Shown here piece by piece: positions 33,016 through 43,668 of a stretch of DNA of 64,000 bases. Both the position numbers and the translations under genes were made by a program. Under the pieces are notes generated by a model. That model was not told the origin of the DNA. It did no database searches and saw only the letters and a list, made by a program, of their open reading frames with translations. Position 1 is the stretch's first letter, and each line of letters begins with the position of its first letter. Source of the DNA: Reyranella sp. CPCC 100927. GTDB taxonomy: Bacteria; Pseudomonadota; Alphaproteobacteria; Reyranellales; Reyranellaceae. The stretch is taken from assembly GCF_007859315.1 (NCBI RefSeq), contig NZ_VOHA01000014.1, positions 1 through 64,000 on the forward strand, in the 5' to 3' direction.

Positions 33016-34680
33016 TCACTGCGCGACGGCGCCGGTATCGGCGCCGATCGGCTCGAGATTGAAGGCGGCTGCGATCAAGGCCTGGGTGTACGGGGTCCTG
33101 GGTGCTTCAAAGATCTGTTTGGCCGATCCCCGTTCAACCACAACGCCGCCTTGCATCACCACGACTTCGTCGGCCAGCGCCCGCACCACTTTCAGATCGT
33201 GGCTGATGAAGAGATAGGCAAGCTTGTACCGCGCCTGCAGGTCACGCAGCAGATCGACGATCTGTGCCTGTACGCTCATATCCAGCGCTGACGTAGGCTC
33301 ATCGAGAACCACGAAGCGCGGTCGCAGCACCATGGCGCGGGCGATCGCGATGCGCTGGCGCTGGCCGCCGGAGAACTCGTGCGGGTAGCGATCGCGCATC
33401 GACGGGTCGAGACCGACCTCGCTCAGCACGTCATCAACCAGCTGGCGGCGCTCGGCTGGATCCTTGGCGATGCCGTGGACGTCGAGGCCCTCGCCCACGA
33501 TCTGTTCGATCGACATGCGCGGGCTGAGCGAGCCGTAAGGGTCCTGGAACACGATCTGCATCTCGCGGCGCAGCGGCCGCAGCTGCGGCGGCGGTACGGC
33601 GCGCAGGTCGCGACCGTCGAACTGGATGGTGCCTTCGCTCCTCTCCAGCCGCAGCAGCGCCAGGCCAAGGGTCGTCTTGCCCGAGCCGCTCTCGCCGACG
33701 ATGCCCACGGTATGGCCGGCCCGCAGCTCGATCGAAACGCCGTCGACCGCCTTGATGTAGCCGACGGTACGGCGCAGCAAGCCGCGCTTGATCGGGAAAT
33801 GCACCTTGACGTCGCCGGCGGCCAACACGATGGGCGCATCGGGTGCGCCGGCGAGCGGCCGCCCCTTGGGCTCGGCCGACAGCAGGTGCTTGGTATAGGT
33901 ATGCGACGGGGAGTCGAAGACCTGGGCGACCGGGCCTTGTTCGACGATGTCACCCTTGCTCATCACGCAGACACGGTCGGCCATCTTGCGCACGATGCCC
34001 AGGTCGTGGGTGATGAACAGCAGCGCCATGCCGTAGCGCTTCTGCAGGGTCTTCAACAGCTTGAGGATCTGCGCCTGGATGGTGACATCCAGCGCCGTCG
34101 TCGGTTCGTCGGCGATCAGCAGGTCGGGCTCGTTGGCGAGCGCCATGGCGATCATCACCCGCTGGCGCTGGCCGCCCGAGAGCTGGTGCGGATAGGCGTC
34201 CAGCCGCTTGGTCGCCTCCGGGATGCCGACCTGTTTCAGCAGTTCGAGCGTGCGGGTCCGCGCCGCATCGCGGGTCAGGCCCTTGTGCAGCAGCAATGTT
34301 TCGCTGACCTGCCGCTCGATCGTGTGCAGCGGGTTCAGCGACGTCATCGGCTCCTGGAAGATCATGGCGATGCGGTTGCCGCGCACCGCACGCAAGGTGT
34401 TGGCCGGGGCGCCGACCAGCTCCTCGCCGCGGAACCGGATGCTGCCGGTCGGATGCCGCGCCATGGGGTAGGGCAGCAATTGCAGGACCGACAGCGCCGT
34501 TACCGACTTGCCGGAGCCCGATTCACCCACCAGCGCCAGGGTCTCGCCGCGCTCGATGGTGAATGAGACCTTGCGCACGGCGTGCACGGCGGCCGCGCCG
34601 GCACCGAAGTCGACGGACAGGTCGCGGACCTCGAGCAGAGGGCCTTGGTGGGAATCGGGGCGGGTATCGTCAGGCGGCAT
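33016..34680 (-). CDS. yejF: ABC transporter ATP-binding protein, two fused nucleotide-binding domains (YejF type)
   Basis: 554 residues with two complete ATPase halves: Walker A GESGSGKS and signature LSGGQRQR in the first, GESGSGKTT and FSGGQRQR in the second, each followed by an oligopeptide-transporter C-terminal extension ([17 protein letters not shown]). It powers the YejBE permease for oligopeptide or microcin-type uptake. The ATG overlaps the yejE stop by one base (TGATG). All catalytic motifs are intact. Ligand range in this organism is unknown. Confidence 0.92.
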   Translation of the reverse strand: MPPDDTRPDSHQGPLLEVRDLSVDFGAGAAAVHAVRKVSFTIERGETLALVGESGSGKSVTALSVLQLLPYPMARHPTGSIRFRGEELVGAPANTLRAVRGNRIAMIFQEPMTSLNPLHTIERQVSETLLLHKGLTRDAARTRTLELLKQVGIPEATKRLDAYPHQLSGGQRQRVMIAMALANEPDLLIADEPTTALDVTIQAQILKLLKTLQKRYGMALLFITHDLGIVRKMADRVCVMSKGDIVEQGPVAQVFDSPSHTYTKHLLSAEPKGRPLAGAPDAPIVLAAGDVKVHFPIKRGLLRRTVGYIKAVDGVSIELRAGHTVGIVGESGSGKTTLGLALLRLERSEGTIQFDGRDLRAVPPPQLRPLRREMQIVFQDPYGSLSPRMSIEQIVGEGLDVHGIAKDPAERRQLVDDVLSEVGLDPSMRDRYPHEFSGGQRQRIAIARAMVLRPRFVVLDEPTSALDMSVQAQIVDLLRDLQARYKLAYLFISHDLKVVRALADEVVVMQGGVVVERGSAKQIFEAPRTPYTQALIAAAFNLEPIGADTGAVAQ

Positions 34681-35705
34681 CAGGCAAGGATCTTGCGCGG
34701 GTCGAAGGCATCACGCACGGCTTCACCAATAAATATCAGCAGCGTGAGCAGGATGGCGATAACGAAAAAGCCGGTCAGGCCCAGCCACGGTGCCTGAAGG
34801 TTGTCTTTGCCTTGCAACAGCAGTTCGCCCAGTGATGGCGACCCGGGCGGTAGGCCGAAATTCAGAAAATCCAGGGCTGTCAGCGTCGTCACCGAGCCGG
34901 CCGCGATAAAGGGCAGGTACGTCATGGTCGAGATCGTCGCATTGGGTAGCATGTGCCGGATCATGATTTTGCTGTCGGACACGCCCAACGCCCGCGCGGC
35001 GCGCACGTAATCGAAGTTGCGCGTCCGCAAGAACTCCGCCCGCACCAGCCCGACGAGGGTCGTCCAACTGAACAGCAGCATGATCCCGAGCAGCGACCAG
35101 AACGTCGGCTCGATGATGCTCGCCATGAGAATCAGGACATAAAGTTGCGGCAAGCTCGACCACAGCTCGAGGAAGCGCTGGAACAGCAGGTCGATGAGAC
35201 CACCGAAATATCCCTGCACCGCGCCGGCGGCGATGCCGACGATGGAACTCACCACGGTCAGGATCAGGCCGAACAGCACTGATATGCGCAAGCCATAGAC
35301 AAGGCGGGCGACAACGTCGCGTGACTGGCCATCGGTACCCAGCAGATTGCGCGCCGTCGGGGGCGTCGGGCCTGTCCGTCCAAGATCCTTGACCGCGTTG
35401 AAGGAGTTGAAGGGGATTAGCGGCCAGACGGCCCAGCCCTTGGCGCGGATTTGTCGGGTGAGCTCAGCGTCCGTAAAGTCGGCTGGAATCCCCAGGTCGC
35501 CGCCAAAATCGGTATCCAGATAGTCACGCAGGATGGGCGCGTAGAATGCTCCATCGTAACGCACCAGGATCGGCCGGTCATTGGCGAGGAACTCGGCGAA
35601 CAGGGTCGGGACGATGAGCAGGCTGAAAATGATCAGCGACCAATAGCCCCGTTTGTTGGCGCGGAAGACCGTCAGGCGACGCCGGGTCAGCGGTGACAAG
35701 GTCAT
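34680..35705 (-). CDS. yejE: ABC transporter permease, YejE type
   Basis: 341 residues. An N-terminal helix ([20 protein letters not shown]) and a long periplasmic loop with the YejE-typical [16 protein letters not shown] precede the BPD_transp helices, including the EAA-like [21 protein letters not shown] loop that contacts YejF. Start ATG 35705 overlaps the end of yejB by 4 bp; the open frame continues upstream only through yejB in another frame. It forms the inner-membrane channel with YejB. Confidence 0.92.
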   Translation of the reverse strand: MTLSPLTRRRLTVFRANKRGYWSLIIFSLLIVPTLFAEFLANDRPILVRYDGAFYAPILRDYLDTDFGGDLGIPADFTDAELTRQIRAKGWAVWPLIPFNSFNAVKDLGRTGPTPPTARNLLGTDGQSRDVVARLVYGLRISVLFGLILTVVSSIVGIAAGAVQGYFGGLIDLLFQRFLELWSSLPQLYVLILMASIIEPTFWSLLGIMLLFSWTTLVGLVRAEFLRTRNFDYVRAARALGVSDSKIMIRHMLPNATISTMTYLPFIAAGSVTTLTALDFLNFGLPPGSPSLGELLLQGKDNLQAPWLGLTGFFVIAILLTLLIFIGEAVRDAFDPRKILA

Positions 35706-36790
35706 GCCCCGCGCCTTTCGAAATCGATACGCGGGTCGACCAGCACGTACATCAGATCGCCGATCAGGCCCAGGATCAATCCAAGCAGCGAGAAGATCCA
35801 GAGCGTGCCGAAAATGACCGAATAGTCGCGATTGATGGCGGCATTGAAGCCCAGGAATCCCAGGCCATCCAGGGAGAAGATCACTTCGATCAGCAGCGAG
35901 CCGGTAAAGAGAATTGAAATGAAGGCGGCGGGAAAGCCGGCGATGACCAGCAGCATGGCGTTGCGGAACACGTGTCCATAGAGCACGCGTCGTTCGCTCA
36001 GCCCTTTTGCCCGTGCGGTTTGAACGTACTGCTTGCGAACCTCGTCGATGAAGGAGTTCTTGGTCAGCATCGTGAGCGTGGCAAAGCCGCCGATGACCAT
36101 CGCCACGATCGGCAGGACCAGATGCCAGAAATAGTCGAGGATCTTTCCCGTGGTCGACAGGGTGTCCCAATCGGGTGACGTCAATCCTTGGCGCGGGAAG
36201 ATGTTCCAGTAGCTGCCGCCGGCGAACAGCACCACCAGCAGAATGGCAAACAGAAAGGCGGGGATGGCTGTTCCGACGATGACGACGGAGGAACTCGCGA
36301 CATCGAAGCGCGAGCCATCACGCACCGCTTTGGCGACGCCCAGCGGTATCGAGATCAAATAGACCAGCAGCGTCGTCCACAGGCCCAGGGATATGGAGAC
36401 GGGCAGCTTCGAGGCGACGAGTTCCAGGATCGGCTGCCCGCTCAGCGTACTGTTGCCAAGATTGAACGTCGCATAGTTGCCCAATAGCAGCAGGTACCGT
36501 TCGTGCAGCGGCTTGTCGAAGCCGTACTGTTTCTTGATGCGCTCCACGACTTCAGGCGGAATGCCACGGGCGCCGCGCGACGTGACGTCGCCGGATTGCG
36601 GTGTCGATCTGATATCGGTGCCGCCACCGCTGAAGCGCGCTGTCGGATCGGCGGCGCGTCCTTGCAATTGCGCGATAATCCGGTCGACGGGGCCACCGGG
36701 GGCAGCCTGGATGATGAAGAAGTTGAGCGTCAGGATGCCGACCAGCGTGGGCACCATCAGCAGCAGCCGGCGCAGGATATAGGCGAGCAC
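35702..36790 (-). CDS. yejB: ABC transporter permease, YejB type
   Basis: 362 residues. The start [20 protein letters not shown] is the classic DppB/OppB/YejB opening, and a long periplasmic insertion (about residues 40-100, Gly/Arg-rich) is typical of YejB. The EAA-like loop [21 protein letters not shown] lies near residue 260. It pairs with YejE in the inner membrane. It follows yejA after 50 bp and overlaps yejE by 4 bp, confirming an operon. Confidence 0.93.
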   Translation of the reverse strand: MLAYILRRLLLMVPTLVGILTLNFFIIQAAPGGPVDRIIAQLQGRAADPTARFSGGGTDIRSTPQSGDVTSRGARGIPPEVVERIKKQYGFDKPLHERYLLLLGNYATFNLGNSTLSGQPILELVASKLPVSISLGLWTTLLVYLISIPLGVAKAVRDGSRFDVASSSVVIVGTAIPAFLFAILLVVLFAGGSYWNIFPRQGLTSPDWDTLSTTGKILDYFWHLVLPIVAMVIGGFATLTMLTKNSFIDEVRKQYVQTARAKGLSERRVLYGHVFRNAMLLVIAGFPAAFISILFTGSLLIEVIFSLDGLGFLGFNAAINRDYSVIFGTLWIFSLLGLILGLIGDLMYVLVDPRIDFERRGA

Positions 36791-36840
36791 GGCAGGCGTC
36801 CGCTACGACATCTTCGGCTGGGAGTGCGGCGCTGGCACTA

Positions 36841-38706
36841 TCAAGGCTTGCGCTCCGGCGTGCCCGCGCGCAGCGCCTTCTCCTTCTCCGGGTCGATCCA
36901 CCATGTCGAGATGCCGCGCGGCTGGTACTTCGCCAGCTTTTCCGGGCGGCTGAACTTGTTCCAGTACGCGATCCACCATGTCGTCGAATAGTACTGCGGC
37001 ACGATGAAGTAATTCCACAACAGGGCGCGATCCAGGGCGCGGCTGCGCGTGATCAGATTGGGCCGGTCGGGCGCGGCGATCACCGCTTCGATCAGTTTGT
37101 CGATGGCGGGATCGGCGATGCCGATCGTGTTCTGGCTGCCGGTGGTCTTGGCGGCCGCCGCCCCCCAGAATTCACGCTGCTCGTTGCCGGGCGACAGTGA
37201 CTGGCTGAAGATGACGATGGTGGCTTCGTAGTCGAACTCATCCATGCGCTTCTGATACTGCACGGGATCGACCGTGCGCAGCCGCACATCGATGCCGACC
37301 CGGCCGCACCATTCCTTGAACGGCAGGGCGAAACGCTCGAGCCGCGATTCCCCCAGCAGCAGTTCGAACGACAGTTGCTGGCCCGACTTGACGTTGGTCA
37401 TCTTGCCGGCGCGCAGTTCCCAGCCGACCTCCTTCAGGAGCCCGATGGCGCGGCGCATGCCGTCGCGGTTGCTGCCCGAACCGTCGGTGACCGGCAGCTT
37501 GAATTCCTGGGTGAACAGTTCAGGCGGCAGCTGAGCGCGCAGCGGTTCGAGGATCTCGAGCTCTTCCTTCGAGGGCAGGCCCCTGGCCGCCAGTTCGGAG
37601 TTGAAGAAGTAGCTGTTGATGCGGGTGAACAGGTTCCACGACAGCGCCTTGTTGAACCACTCGAAGTCGACCAGATGTACGAAGGCTTCGCGGAAACGCC
37701 GGTCCTTGAACATGTCGCGGCGCAGGTTGAAGCCGATGCCTTGCATGGGCAGCGTGCTCTCGTGCGTCAGCTCCGCCTTCTGCACGGCACCGGATTTCAC
37801 CGCCGGGAAATCGTACGACGTGGCCCACAAACGCGCCGTGAACTCGTCGCGATAGTCGACGTCGCCAGCCTTGAAGGCCTCGAACGCCACCTGTTCGTCG
37901 CGATAGTAGTCGTAGCGGACAACGTCGAAATTGTTCTGGCCACGGTTGAGCCAGAGGTCCTTGCCCCAATAGTCCTCGACCCGCTTCAGGGTGATGAAAC
38001 GGCCGGCCTCGAGCTGGTCGATGCGGTACGGCCCGCTGCCCAGGGGGACCTCCATGCTGGCGCGGTCGAACGGGCGGCTGGACCACCAGTGCTTGGGCAG
38101 GATGGTCAACTGGCCGATGATCACCGGCAGTTCGTGGTTGTCGCCGCCGCGGAAACTGAACTTCACCCGGCGGTCGTCGAGTGCCTCGGCGCCGACCACG
38201 TCGTGGTAGTACACGGCATACAGCGGCTGGCCCTTCTCCTTCAGGATGTTGAAGGAGAACACGACGTCTTCCGGCGTGACGGGCTTGCCGTCGTGCCAGC
38301 GCGCGTTGCTGCGCAGGGTGAAGATCACCCACGAGCGGTCGGGAGGCGTTTCGATGGTTTCCACCAGCCGGCCGTACTCGGTGGAGACCTCGTCATAGAC
38401 GGTTTCCAACAGCGGCTCGTAGATGCCGGCGGCGGCGCGTGCGGGCGTGCCCTGCAGGATAAAGGGATTGAGCGAGTCGAATGTGCCGCGTCCGGCCAGC
38501 CGGATCGTGCCGCCCTTGAGCGCATTGGGATTGGCGTAACTGAGGTGCTTGGCGTCAGCCGGGTAGCCAGGCTCGCCGTGGATGGCGATGCCGTGCGAGA
38601 CGATGGTCTTGCCGCCGCCGCCCTGGGCCCGCGCCAGCGTCGGGAACGCGGGTGTGGCGGCAAGGCCGGCCAGGACGGAGCGACGTCGAATTCCAGGCAG
38701 AAACAT
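36841..38706 (-). CDS. yejA: Periplasmic extracellular solute-binding protein, YejA type
   Basis: 621 residues from ATG 38706 (GGAGG 8 bp upstream; an in-frame GTG at 38721 is possible). The leader GIRRRSVLAGLAATPAF is twin-arginine-like and ends ARAQ. The SBP_bac_5 fold is shown by HGIAIHGEPGYPADAKHLSYANPNALKGG, cut here by region as the YejA-specific start, and by DGKPVTPEDVVFSF. It delivers peptides to YejBEF. First gene of the run; 117 bp separate it from hisN upstream, room for a promoter. Confidence 0.9.
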   Translation of the reverse strand: MFLPGIRRRSVLAGLAATPAFPTLARAQGGGGKTIVSHGIAIHGEPGYPADAKHLSYANPNALKGGTIRLAGRGTFDSLNPFILQGTPARAAAGIYEPLLETVYDEVSTEYGRLVETIETPPDRSWVIFTLRSNARWHDGKPVTPEDVVFSFNILKEKGQPLYAVYYHDVVGAEALDDRRVKFSFRGGDNHELPVIIGQLTILPKHWWSSRPFDRASMEVPLGSGPYRIDQLEAGRFITLKRVEDYWGKDLWLNRGQNNFDVVRYDYYRDEQVAFEAFKAGDVDYRDEFTARLWATSYDFPAVKSGAVQKAELTHESTLPMQGIGFNLRRDMFKDRRFREAFVHLVDFEWFNKALSWNLFTRINSYFFNSELAARGLPSKEELEILEPLRAQLPPELFTQEFKLPVTDGSGSNRDGMRRAIGLLKEVGWELRAGKMTNVKSGQQLSFELLLGESRLERFALPFKEWCGRVGIDVRLRTVDPVQYQKRMDEFDYEATIVIFSQSLSPGNEQREFWGAAAAKTTGSQNTIGIADPAIDKLIEAVIAAPDRPNLITRSRALDRALLWNYFIVPQYYSTTWWIAYWNKFSRPEKLAKYQPRGISTWWIDPEKEKALRAGTPERKP

Positions 38707-38823
38707 GCACTCGGCCTCCACAATGGGTCCAAGCCTACGGTGTCAATATGGTGAAACCAAGAGGACTCCCGTCACGAAGGAGAGAGTCTGGTCCGCCGGG
38801 AACGGTTTTCCGAGGTTCGGCCA

Positions 38824-39627
38824 CTAGCCGTGGCGTTCGCCCGACAGGATGGCCTGCGCCGCGCGGTGGACGGCAGCGTCGCCGGCGGCAATCACATGGC
38901 CCTCCGAATCCTTGTCGAGCGGCTGGCCGCGCCAGTCCGTCATCAGCCCGCCGGCACCCTGAATGACGGGGACGACGGCACAGAAATCGTGCAGCTTGAG
39001 GCTGGACTCGATCACCAGATCGACGCAGCCCGACGCCAGCAGCCCGTAGCTGTAGCAGTCACCGCCCCAGCGGAAGAGCTTGACCTTGTCGGCAAGCGCG
39101 CGATGCGAGCCTGCCTGGTCCTCCGCGAACATCTGTGGCGCGGTCGAATACATGTAGGCCTTGGCGAGGGCATCGCAGGTCCGCGTCGCCACCGGTGTGC
39201 CGTTGAACGTGGTGCGCCGGCCGTTCACGCCCAGCCAGCGTTCCTCCAGGATGGGTTGGTCGATGATGCCCAGCACCGGTCGGCCGCGATGCAGCAGCCC
39301 GATCAGCGTGCCGAAGACGGGCATGCCGGTGATGAACGCCCGGGTCCCGTCGATGGGATCCAGCACCCAGACCCATTCGGCGTCGAGGCGCTCGCTGCCG
39401 TGCTCTTCGCCCCAGACGCCGTGTTCGGGCACCTCGCGGCCCAGGATGGCGCGCATCGCCACTTCCGCCTCGCGATCGGCGATCGTCACCGGCGAGTCGT
39501 CGTCCTTGTCGTCGATTCCGACCGGTGTGCGGAAATAGCGGCGCACGACCGGCCGCGCCGCATCGGCCAGGCGATGCGCCAGCGCGACAAAGGCATCGGG
39601 AACCGAAACGGGCGTGGTGCTGGTCAT
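38824..39627 (-). CDS. hisN: Histidinol-phosphatase, inositol monophosphatase family (HisN)
   Basis: 267 residues. The metal-binding motifs of the IMPase fold are present: GEEHG (about residue 73), WVLDPIDGTRAF (D92 region) and the C-terminal WGGDCYSYGLLASG with KLHDFCA. The WGGDCY form is typical of alphaproteobacterial HisN, which dephosphorylates L-histidinol phosphate in histidine synthesis; an inositol-phosphatase role is the alternative. ATG 39627 is fixed by a good family start. Lies between cytochrome c and yejA on the minus strand, after a terminator. Confidence 0.85.
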   Translation of the reverse strand: MTSTTPVSVPDAFVALAHRLADAARPVVRRYFRTPVGIDDKDDDSPVTIADREAEVAMRAILGREVPEHGVWGEEHGSERLDAEWVWVLDPIDGTRAFITGMPVFGTLIGLLHRGRPVLGIIDQPILEERWLGVNGRRTTFNGTPVATRTCDALAKAYMYSTAPQMFAEDQAGSHRALADKVKLFRWGGDCYSYGLLASGCVDLVIESSLKLHDFCAVVPVIQGAGGLMTDWRGQPLDKDSEGHVIAAGDAAVHRAAQAILSGERHG

Positions 39628-39660
39628 GCGAGCCCTCTCTGGCACAGCCCCAAATGAGAA

Positions 39661-39682
39661 CGGGGCGGTCATTGCCGCCCCG
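39661..39682 (-). terminator. Rho-independent terminator of the cytochrome c gene
   Basis: CGGGGCGG (39661-39668) and CCGCCCCG (39675-39682) form an 8-bp GC-rich stem with a 6-base loop; on the minus strand it is followed by TTCTCATTTG. It lies 28 bp beyond the cytochrome c stop and separates that gene from hisN. Confidence 0.7.
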
Positions 39683-39710
39683 CAGAAATGAACGTCCAGC
39701 GGATCGGCCG

Positions 39711-40217
39711 CTACTTGAGGCTCTTCAGGAACGCGATGACGTCGCCGCGATCCTTGTCCTTGGACACGCCGACGAACGCCATCTTGGTGCCCTTGATGAA
39801 GTTGGCCGGCTTGAACAGGAACTCGTTGAGATCCTCTTCGGTCCACTCGCCGCCCTTGCTGGTCATGCCGGACGAATACGAGAAGCCGGCAAGATGCGCC
39901 TTCTTGTTGCCGACGATACCGAACAGGTTCGGCCCCACCTTGTTGGCGCCGCCCTTCTCGCTGGTGTGGCAGGTCATGCACACCTTCTTGAAGGTGGCCT
40001 CGCCCGCGGCAGCGTCCGTACCGGTGGCCGGCGGCGCCTTGGCCGGCGCGGCATCGGCCGGTCCGGGGGCCGCGGCGACCTCTTCCTTGACCTCGATATG
40101 TGGCTTCTCCGGCATATGCGGGTGAACCAGGGCGTTCGAGACCTTGCCGATGATCATCACGCCCAGGCAGGCCGCGAGCACGGCGCCGGCGATCTTGTTG
40201 AATTCGAACGAGTCCAT
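39711..40217 (-). CDS. Membrane-anchored class I cytochrome c (CycM/c552-like)
   Basis: 168 residues. An uncleaved N-terminal anchor (about residues 8-30), a Pro/Ala linker and a class I cytochrome domain with heme site C80-M-T-C-H84 and axial Met in GTKMAFVG. This is the CycM pattern: an electron carrier between the bc1 complex and the aa3 oxidase in alphaproteobacteria. KVGPNLFGIVG and SSGMTSKGGEWTEEDLN complete the fold. The gene is monocistronic with its own terminator, divergent from kdsB. Confidence 0.9.
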   Translation of the reverse strand: MDSFEFNKIAGAVLAACLGVMIIGKVSNALVHPHMPEKPHIEVKEEVAAAPGPADAAPAKAPPATGTDAAAGEATFKKVCMTCHTSEKGGANKVGPNLFGIVGNKKAHLAGFSYSSGMTSKGGEWTEEDLNEFLFKPANFIKGTKMAFVGVSKDKDRGDVIAFLKSLK

Positions 40218-40389
40218 GGCCCCCTTCCGGACACGCAGACAATCTGCGGCGGCACCGACGTGCCACCAGCAACGGCAACGCGTCTACCACAATCGCCGCA
40301 CGGGCAGTAGTATTCTGTCGCCGCGCTTTCGCGGGGCGCGGCATGTCGTCGCAATTTGCCGCTAACATCCTCTTTTGACACATAAATTC

Positions 40390-41148
40390 ATGGTTTCGTC
40401 AGCTGGCTCCGGCGTTCGCAATCCGGTCGTGCTGATCCCCGCCCGCATGGCCTCGACCCGCCTGCCCAACAAGCCGTTGGCCGATATTCACGGCGTGCCG
40501 ATGATCGTCCATGTCTGGCGGCGCGCCATGGAGGCCGATATCGGCCCCGTCGTCGTCGCCGCTGCCGAGCCCGAGATCATCGCGATCGTCGGGGATGCCG
40601 GCGGCCGTGCCGTCCTCACCGATCCCGGCCATCCGTCGGGGTCCGATCGCATCCACGAGGCACTGGGGCAGATCGATCCGGACCGGCGCCATGACGTGGT
40701 GGTGAACATCCAGGGCGACCTGCCTACGCTGGCGCCTGACGTCGTGCAGGCGGCGCTCGAGCCGATGATCGAGCCGGCCGTCGACATCGGCACCCTGGTG
40801 GCCGAGATCCGCACCGACTACGAGCGCGAGGCGTCGCAGGTGGTCAAGGCCGTCGCCGGGTTCGCGCCGGGTCGGGCGATCGCCCGTGCTCTCTATTTCA
40901 GCCGCACCCAGGTGCCGACCGGGCCGGGTGCGCTCTATCACCACATCGGGCTTTACGCATACCGGCGCGCGGCGCTGGAGCGGTTCGTCGCCCTGCCGCC
41001 GGGCGTGCTGGAGCAACGCGAGCGGCTCGAGCAGCTGCGGGCGCTGGAGGCCGGGATGCGCATCGACGTGCGCCTGGTCGATACGGTGCCGCTGGGAGTC
41101 GATACGCCCGATGACCTCGAGGAAGCGCGCCGGCGCCTGGCGCCGTGA
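40390..41148 (+). CDS. kdsB: 3-deoxy-manno-octulosonate cytidylyltransferase
   Basis: 252 residues. [22 protein letters not shown] is the CTP-binding opening, and [24 protein letters not shown] and the C-terminal [12 protein letters not shown] complete the KdsB signature. It makes CMP-Kdo for LPS inner core. ATG 40390 lacks a good ribosome binding site and the frame is open from TTG 40375; the family usually begins just before PVVLIPAR, so a few residues are uncertain. It is divergent from cytochrome c and 72 bp upstream of pheA. Confidence 0.92.
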   Translation: MVSSAGSGVRNPVVLIPARMASTRLPNKPLADIHGVPMIVHVWRRAMEADIGPVVVAAAEPEIIAIVGDAGGRAVLTDPGHPSGSDRIHEALGQIDPDRRHDVVVNIQGDLPTLAPDVVQAALEPMIEPAVDIGTLVAEIRTDYEREASQVVKAVAGFAPGRAIARALYFSRTQVPTGPGALYHHIGLYAYRRAALERFVALPPGVLEQRERLEQLRALEAGMRIDVRLVDTVPLGVDTPDDLEEARRRLAP

Positions 41149-41220
41149 CAGCTTCTGGCGTCGCGGTTCATTTCCCGCTAGAGCAGCGTCCCTGGGAAAC
41201 AATCGAACGTCGGATCAGTC

Positions 41221-42117
41221 ATGGCCGCCCGCCGCAAGACCTTGCCACGCCCCAACAACACCATCGCGTTCCAGGGCGACTTCGGCGCCAATTCCGACAT
41301 GGCATGCCGGTCGGCGTTTCCCTACATGACGACGTTGCCGTGCCCGACTTTCGAAGCCGCGATGGAAGCGGTGCGCAAGGGTCGCGCGGCACTGGCGATG
41401 ATTCCGGTCGAAAATTCGATCGCCGGCCGGGTGGCTGATCTGCACAGCCTGTTGCCGCACACCAACCTGCGGATCGTGGCCGAGCACTTCCAGCGAGTCG
41501 AGCATTGCCTGGTGGCAGTCTCGGGTGCGTCGCTCAAGACCGTGAAAAGCGTGCGCAGTCATGTGCAGGCACTGGCGCAGTGCCGTGGCTTCCTGAAGAA
41601 GCACCGGCTGACGCCGCACATCCATGCCGACACCGCGGGCGCCGCGCGCGAGATCGCCGAGTTGGGTGACAAGACGGTTGCAGCGATTGCCTCGTCGTTG
41701 GCGGCGCGGATCTACGGGCTGCACGTGTTGGCCCGCAACATCGAAGATGCCGATCACAACACGACGCGCATGCTGGTTTTTTCGCGTGAGCCGGCGGCGC
41801 CGGAGTGGCGCACGGTGCCCTGTCTGACGGCCTTTCTCTTCCGGGTGAAAAGCCGTCCGGCGGCGCTCTACAAGGCGCTGGGCGGCTTCGCCACCAACGG
41901 CGTCAACATCACCAAGTTGGAGAGCTACCTGTCGGGTGCGGCGTTCGAGCAGGCGCTGTTCTATGCCGAAGTGGAAGGGCACACGGAGCAGCGGTCTCTA
42001 CAGCTGGCGCTGGAGGAACTCGAATTCTTCTCCGAAGAGTTCAAGATGCTGGGCACCTTTCCGGCGCACCCGTTCCGGCGCAAGGGCTGGGAGGCGCCGA
42101 CGCGGCCAGGAACGTGA
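41221..42117 (+). CDS. pheA: Prephenate dehydratase with ACT domain
   Basis: 298 residues. The dehydratase domain has IAFQGDFGANSDMACRSAFP, VENSIAGRVAD and the catalytic TRM(L)VF motif (Thr in NTTRMLVF), followed by an ACT domain (KSRPAALYKALGGFATNGVN, LESYL) that would bind phenylalanine. It turns prephenate into phenylpyruvate. No mutase domain is fused, so it complements the mutase at 266. It lies downstream of kdsB on the same strand, perhaps cotranscribed, and is followed by a 261-bp gap before the RND operon. Confidence 0.93.
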   Translation: MAARRKTLPRPNNTIAFQGDFGANSDMACRSAFPYMTTLPCPTFEAAMEAVRKGRAALAMIPVENSIAGRVADLHSLLPHTNLRIVAEHFQRVEHCLVAVSGASLKTVKSVRSHVQALAQCRGFLKKHRLTPHIHADTAGAAREIAELGDKTVAAIASSLAARIYGLHVLARNIEDADHNTTRMLVFSREPAAPEWRTVPCLTAFLFRVKSRPAALYKALGGFATNGVNITKLESYLSGAAFEQALFYAEVEGHTEQRSLQLALEELEFFSEEFKMLGTFPAHPFRRKGWEAPTRPGT

Positions 42118-42378
42118 GTCGAGTGATTCCTCGTTCATCGCAGCGGTTACGATATCTAAACTGATTCCACTGGAACAACGGCGGCCGTACCACCATATCC
42201 ACCCGGCTTGGTAGGGATCCGTCCGGCGTCCGTCGGATGTCGGCCCGGAATTGATACAACTAGCCCGGGCTTCCGTCTTGGCTTACAGGCAGGCACGACG
42301 ATTTTCGCGCAGAGACAGGCGGCAGCGCCCCGCGTGGTGTCGCAGCCTGCCTGCCTCGGTGCGTGGTAGGGGATACCA

Positions 42379-43650
42379 ATGAAGAAGGCATGGGCTTTGT
42401 CGCGAGCGCCGTGGGCGGGGCCGTTGGGAGTCGTGACCCTGGCCATGGTGTTCGCCGTTGCGGGCTGCGAGCGCAAACAGCAGGACCAGCAGGGCGGTGG
42501 CCCGCCGCCGGTGACGGTTGCCAAGCCCGTGGTCAAGGAAATCGTCGAGATGGACGAATTCACCGGCCGCTTCGAGCCGGTGGGCGCGGTCGAGGTGCGG
42601 GCGCGGGTCGGCGGCTATCTCGAGTCGGTGCACTTCAAGGAAGGCGCCGTGGTCAAGGAAGGCGACTTGCTGTTCGTCATCGACCGGCGGCCCTTCAAGG
42701 CTGTGCTCGATCAGGCTGAATCATCGCTGGTGGCGGCGCAGACGCGGTTCGATCTCGCCAAGGTCGAGCTCGAGCGCGCCGAGCGGCTGGCCAAGAGCGG
42801 CGCCGGCACCGAGCAGTCGCTGGATCAGCGCCGCCAGGGCTACCTGTCGGCGCAAGCCGATCTCGCCGGTGCCAAGGCATCACTGGAGCAGTCGCGGCTG
42901 AACTACGAGTTCACCGAAATCCGGGCGCCGATCACCGGCCGCATCTCGCGCAAGCTGATCACCGAGGGCAACCTCATCAACGCCAACACGACGCTGTTGA
43001 CGACGATCGTCTCCATCGATCCGATCTACTTCTATTTCGACATCGACGAGCGCTCCTACCTCGCCTACCAGCGACTGGCGCAGCAGGGCAGCAACAGCAC
43101 CGGCAATGGTGGCAGCACCGGCCTGCCGGTGATGGTGATGCTGACCGACGAAAAGGAGTACAGCCACAAGGGTACGCTGGACTTCACGGACAATCGCCTT
43201 GATGCCGCGACAGGTACGATGCGCTTGCGCGCATCGTTTCCCAACAAGGACCTGTTCCTGACGTCGGGTCTGTTCGGTCGCATCGCCGTGCCGGGCAGCC
43301 CGAAATACAAGGGTGTCATGGTGCCGGATGAGGCGATCCTCACCGACCTCGATCGCCGCTTCGTCTACGTCGTTGCTGCCGACGGCAGCGTGAAGCAGCA
43401 GCCGCTGCGTCTGGGATCGCGCACCGACAATTACCGCATCGTTCGCGATGGGCTGAAGGGCGACGAGACCGTCGTGATCAACGGCCTGCAGCGCGTGCGG
43501 ATGGGGGGCGGCAAGGTGACGCCGCAGCCGGTCGAGTTGCCGCCGGTGTGGAAAGGCCTCATGGCGCTTGGGCCGCCGCCAGGCGCCGGTGGTCCGCCCG
43601 GTGGCGACAAGCCAGGCGGCGACAAGAAGCCGGACGACAGCAAGAAATAG
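42379..43650 (+). CDS. RND efflux periplasmic adaptor (membrane fusion protein), lipoprotein
   Basis: 423 residues. A lipoprotein signal peptide ends in VAGC (about residue 30). Barrel-sandwich halves flank a coiled-coil hairpin (about 90-170), then beta-barrel strands with PDEAILTDLDRRFVYVV. AcrA/MexA-type adaptors link the RND pump to an outer-membrane channel. GGGGA precedes the ATG. The pump gene starts 18 bp downstream. The C-terminus is Gly/Pro/Lys-rich and probably disordered. No regulator gene is adjacent; the 261-bp upstream gap shows no clear promoter. Confidence 0.9.
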   Translation: MKKAWALSRAPWAGPLGVVTLAMVFAVAGCERKQQDQQGGGPPPVTVAKPVVKEIVEMDEFTGRFEPVGAVEVRARVGGYLESVHFKEGAVVKEGDLLFVIDRRPFKAVLDQAESSLVAAQTRFDLAKVELERAERLAKSGAGTEQSLDQRRQGYLSAQADLAGAKASLEQSRLNYEFTEIRAPITGRISRKLITEGNLINANTTLLTTIVSIDPIYFYFDIDERSYLAYQRLAQQGSNSTGNGGSTGLPVMVMLTDEKEYSHKGTLDFTDNRLDAATGTMRLRASFPNKDLFLTSGLFGRIAVPGSPKYKGVMVPDEAILTDLDRRFVYVVAADGSVKQQPLRLGSRTDNYRIVRDGLKGDETVVINGLQRVRMGGGKVTPQPVELPPVWKGLMALGPPPGAGGPPGGDKPGGDKKPDDSKK

Positions 43651-43668
43651 ACAGGTCGGGAACTCGTC

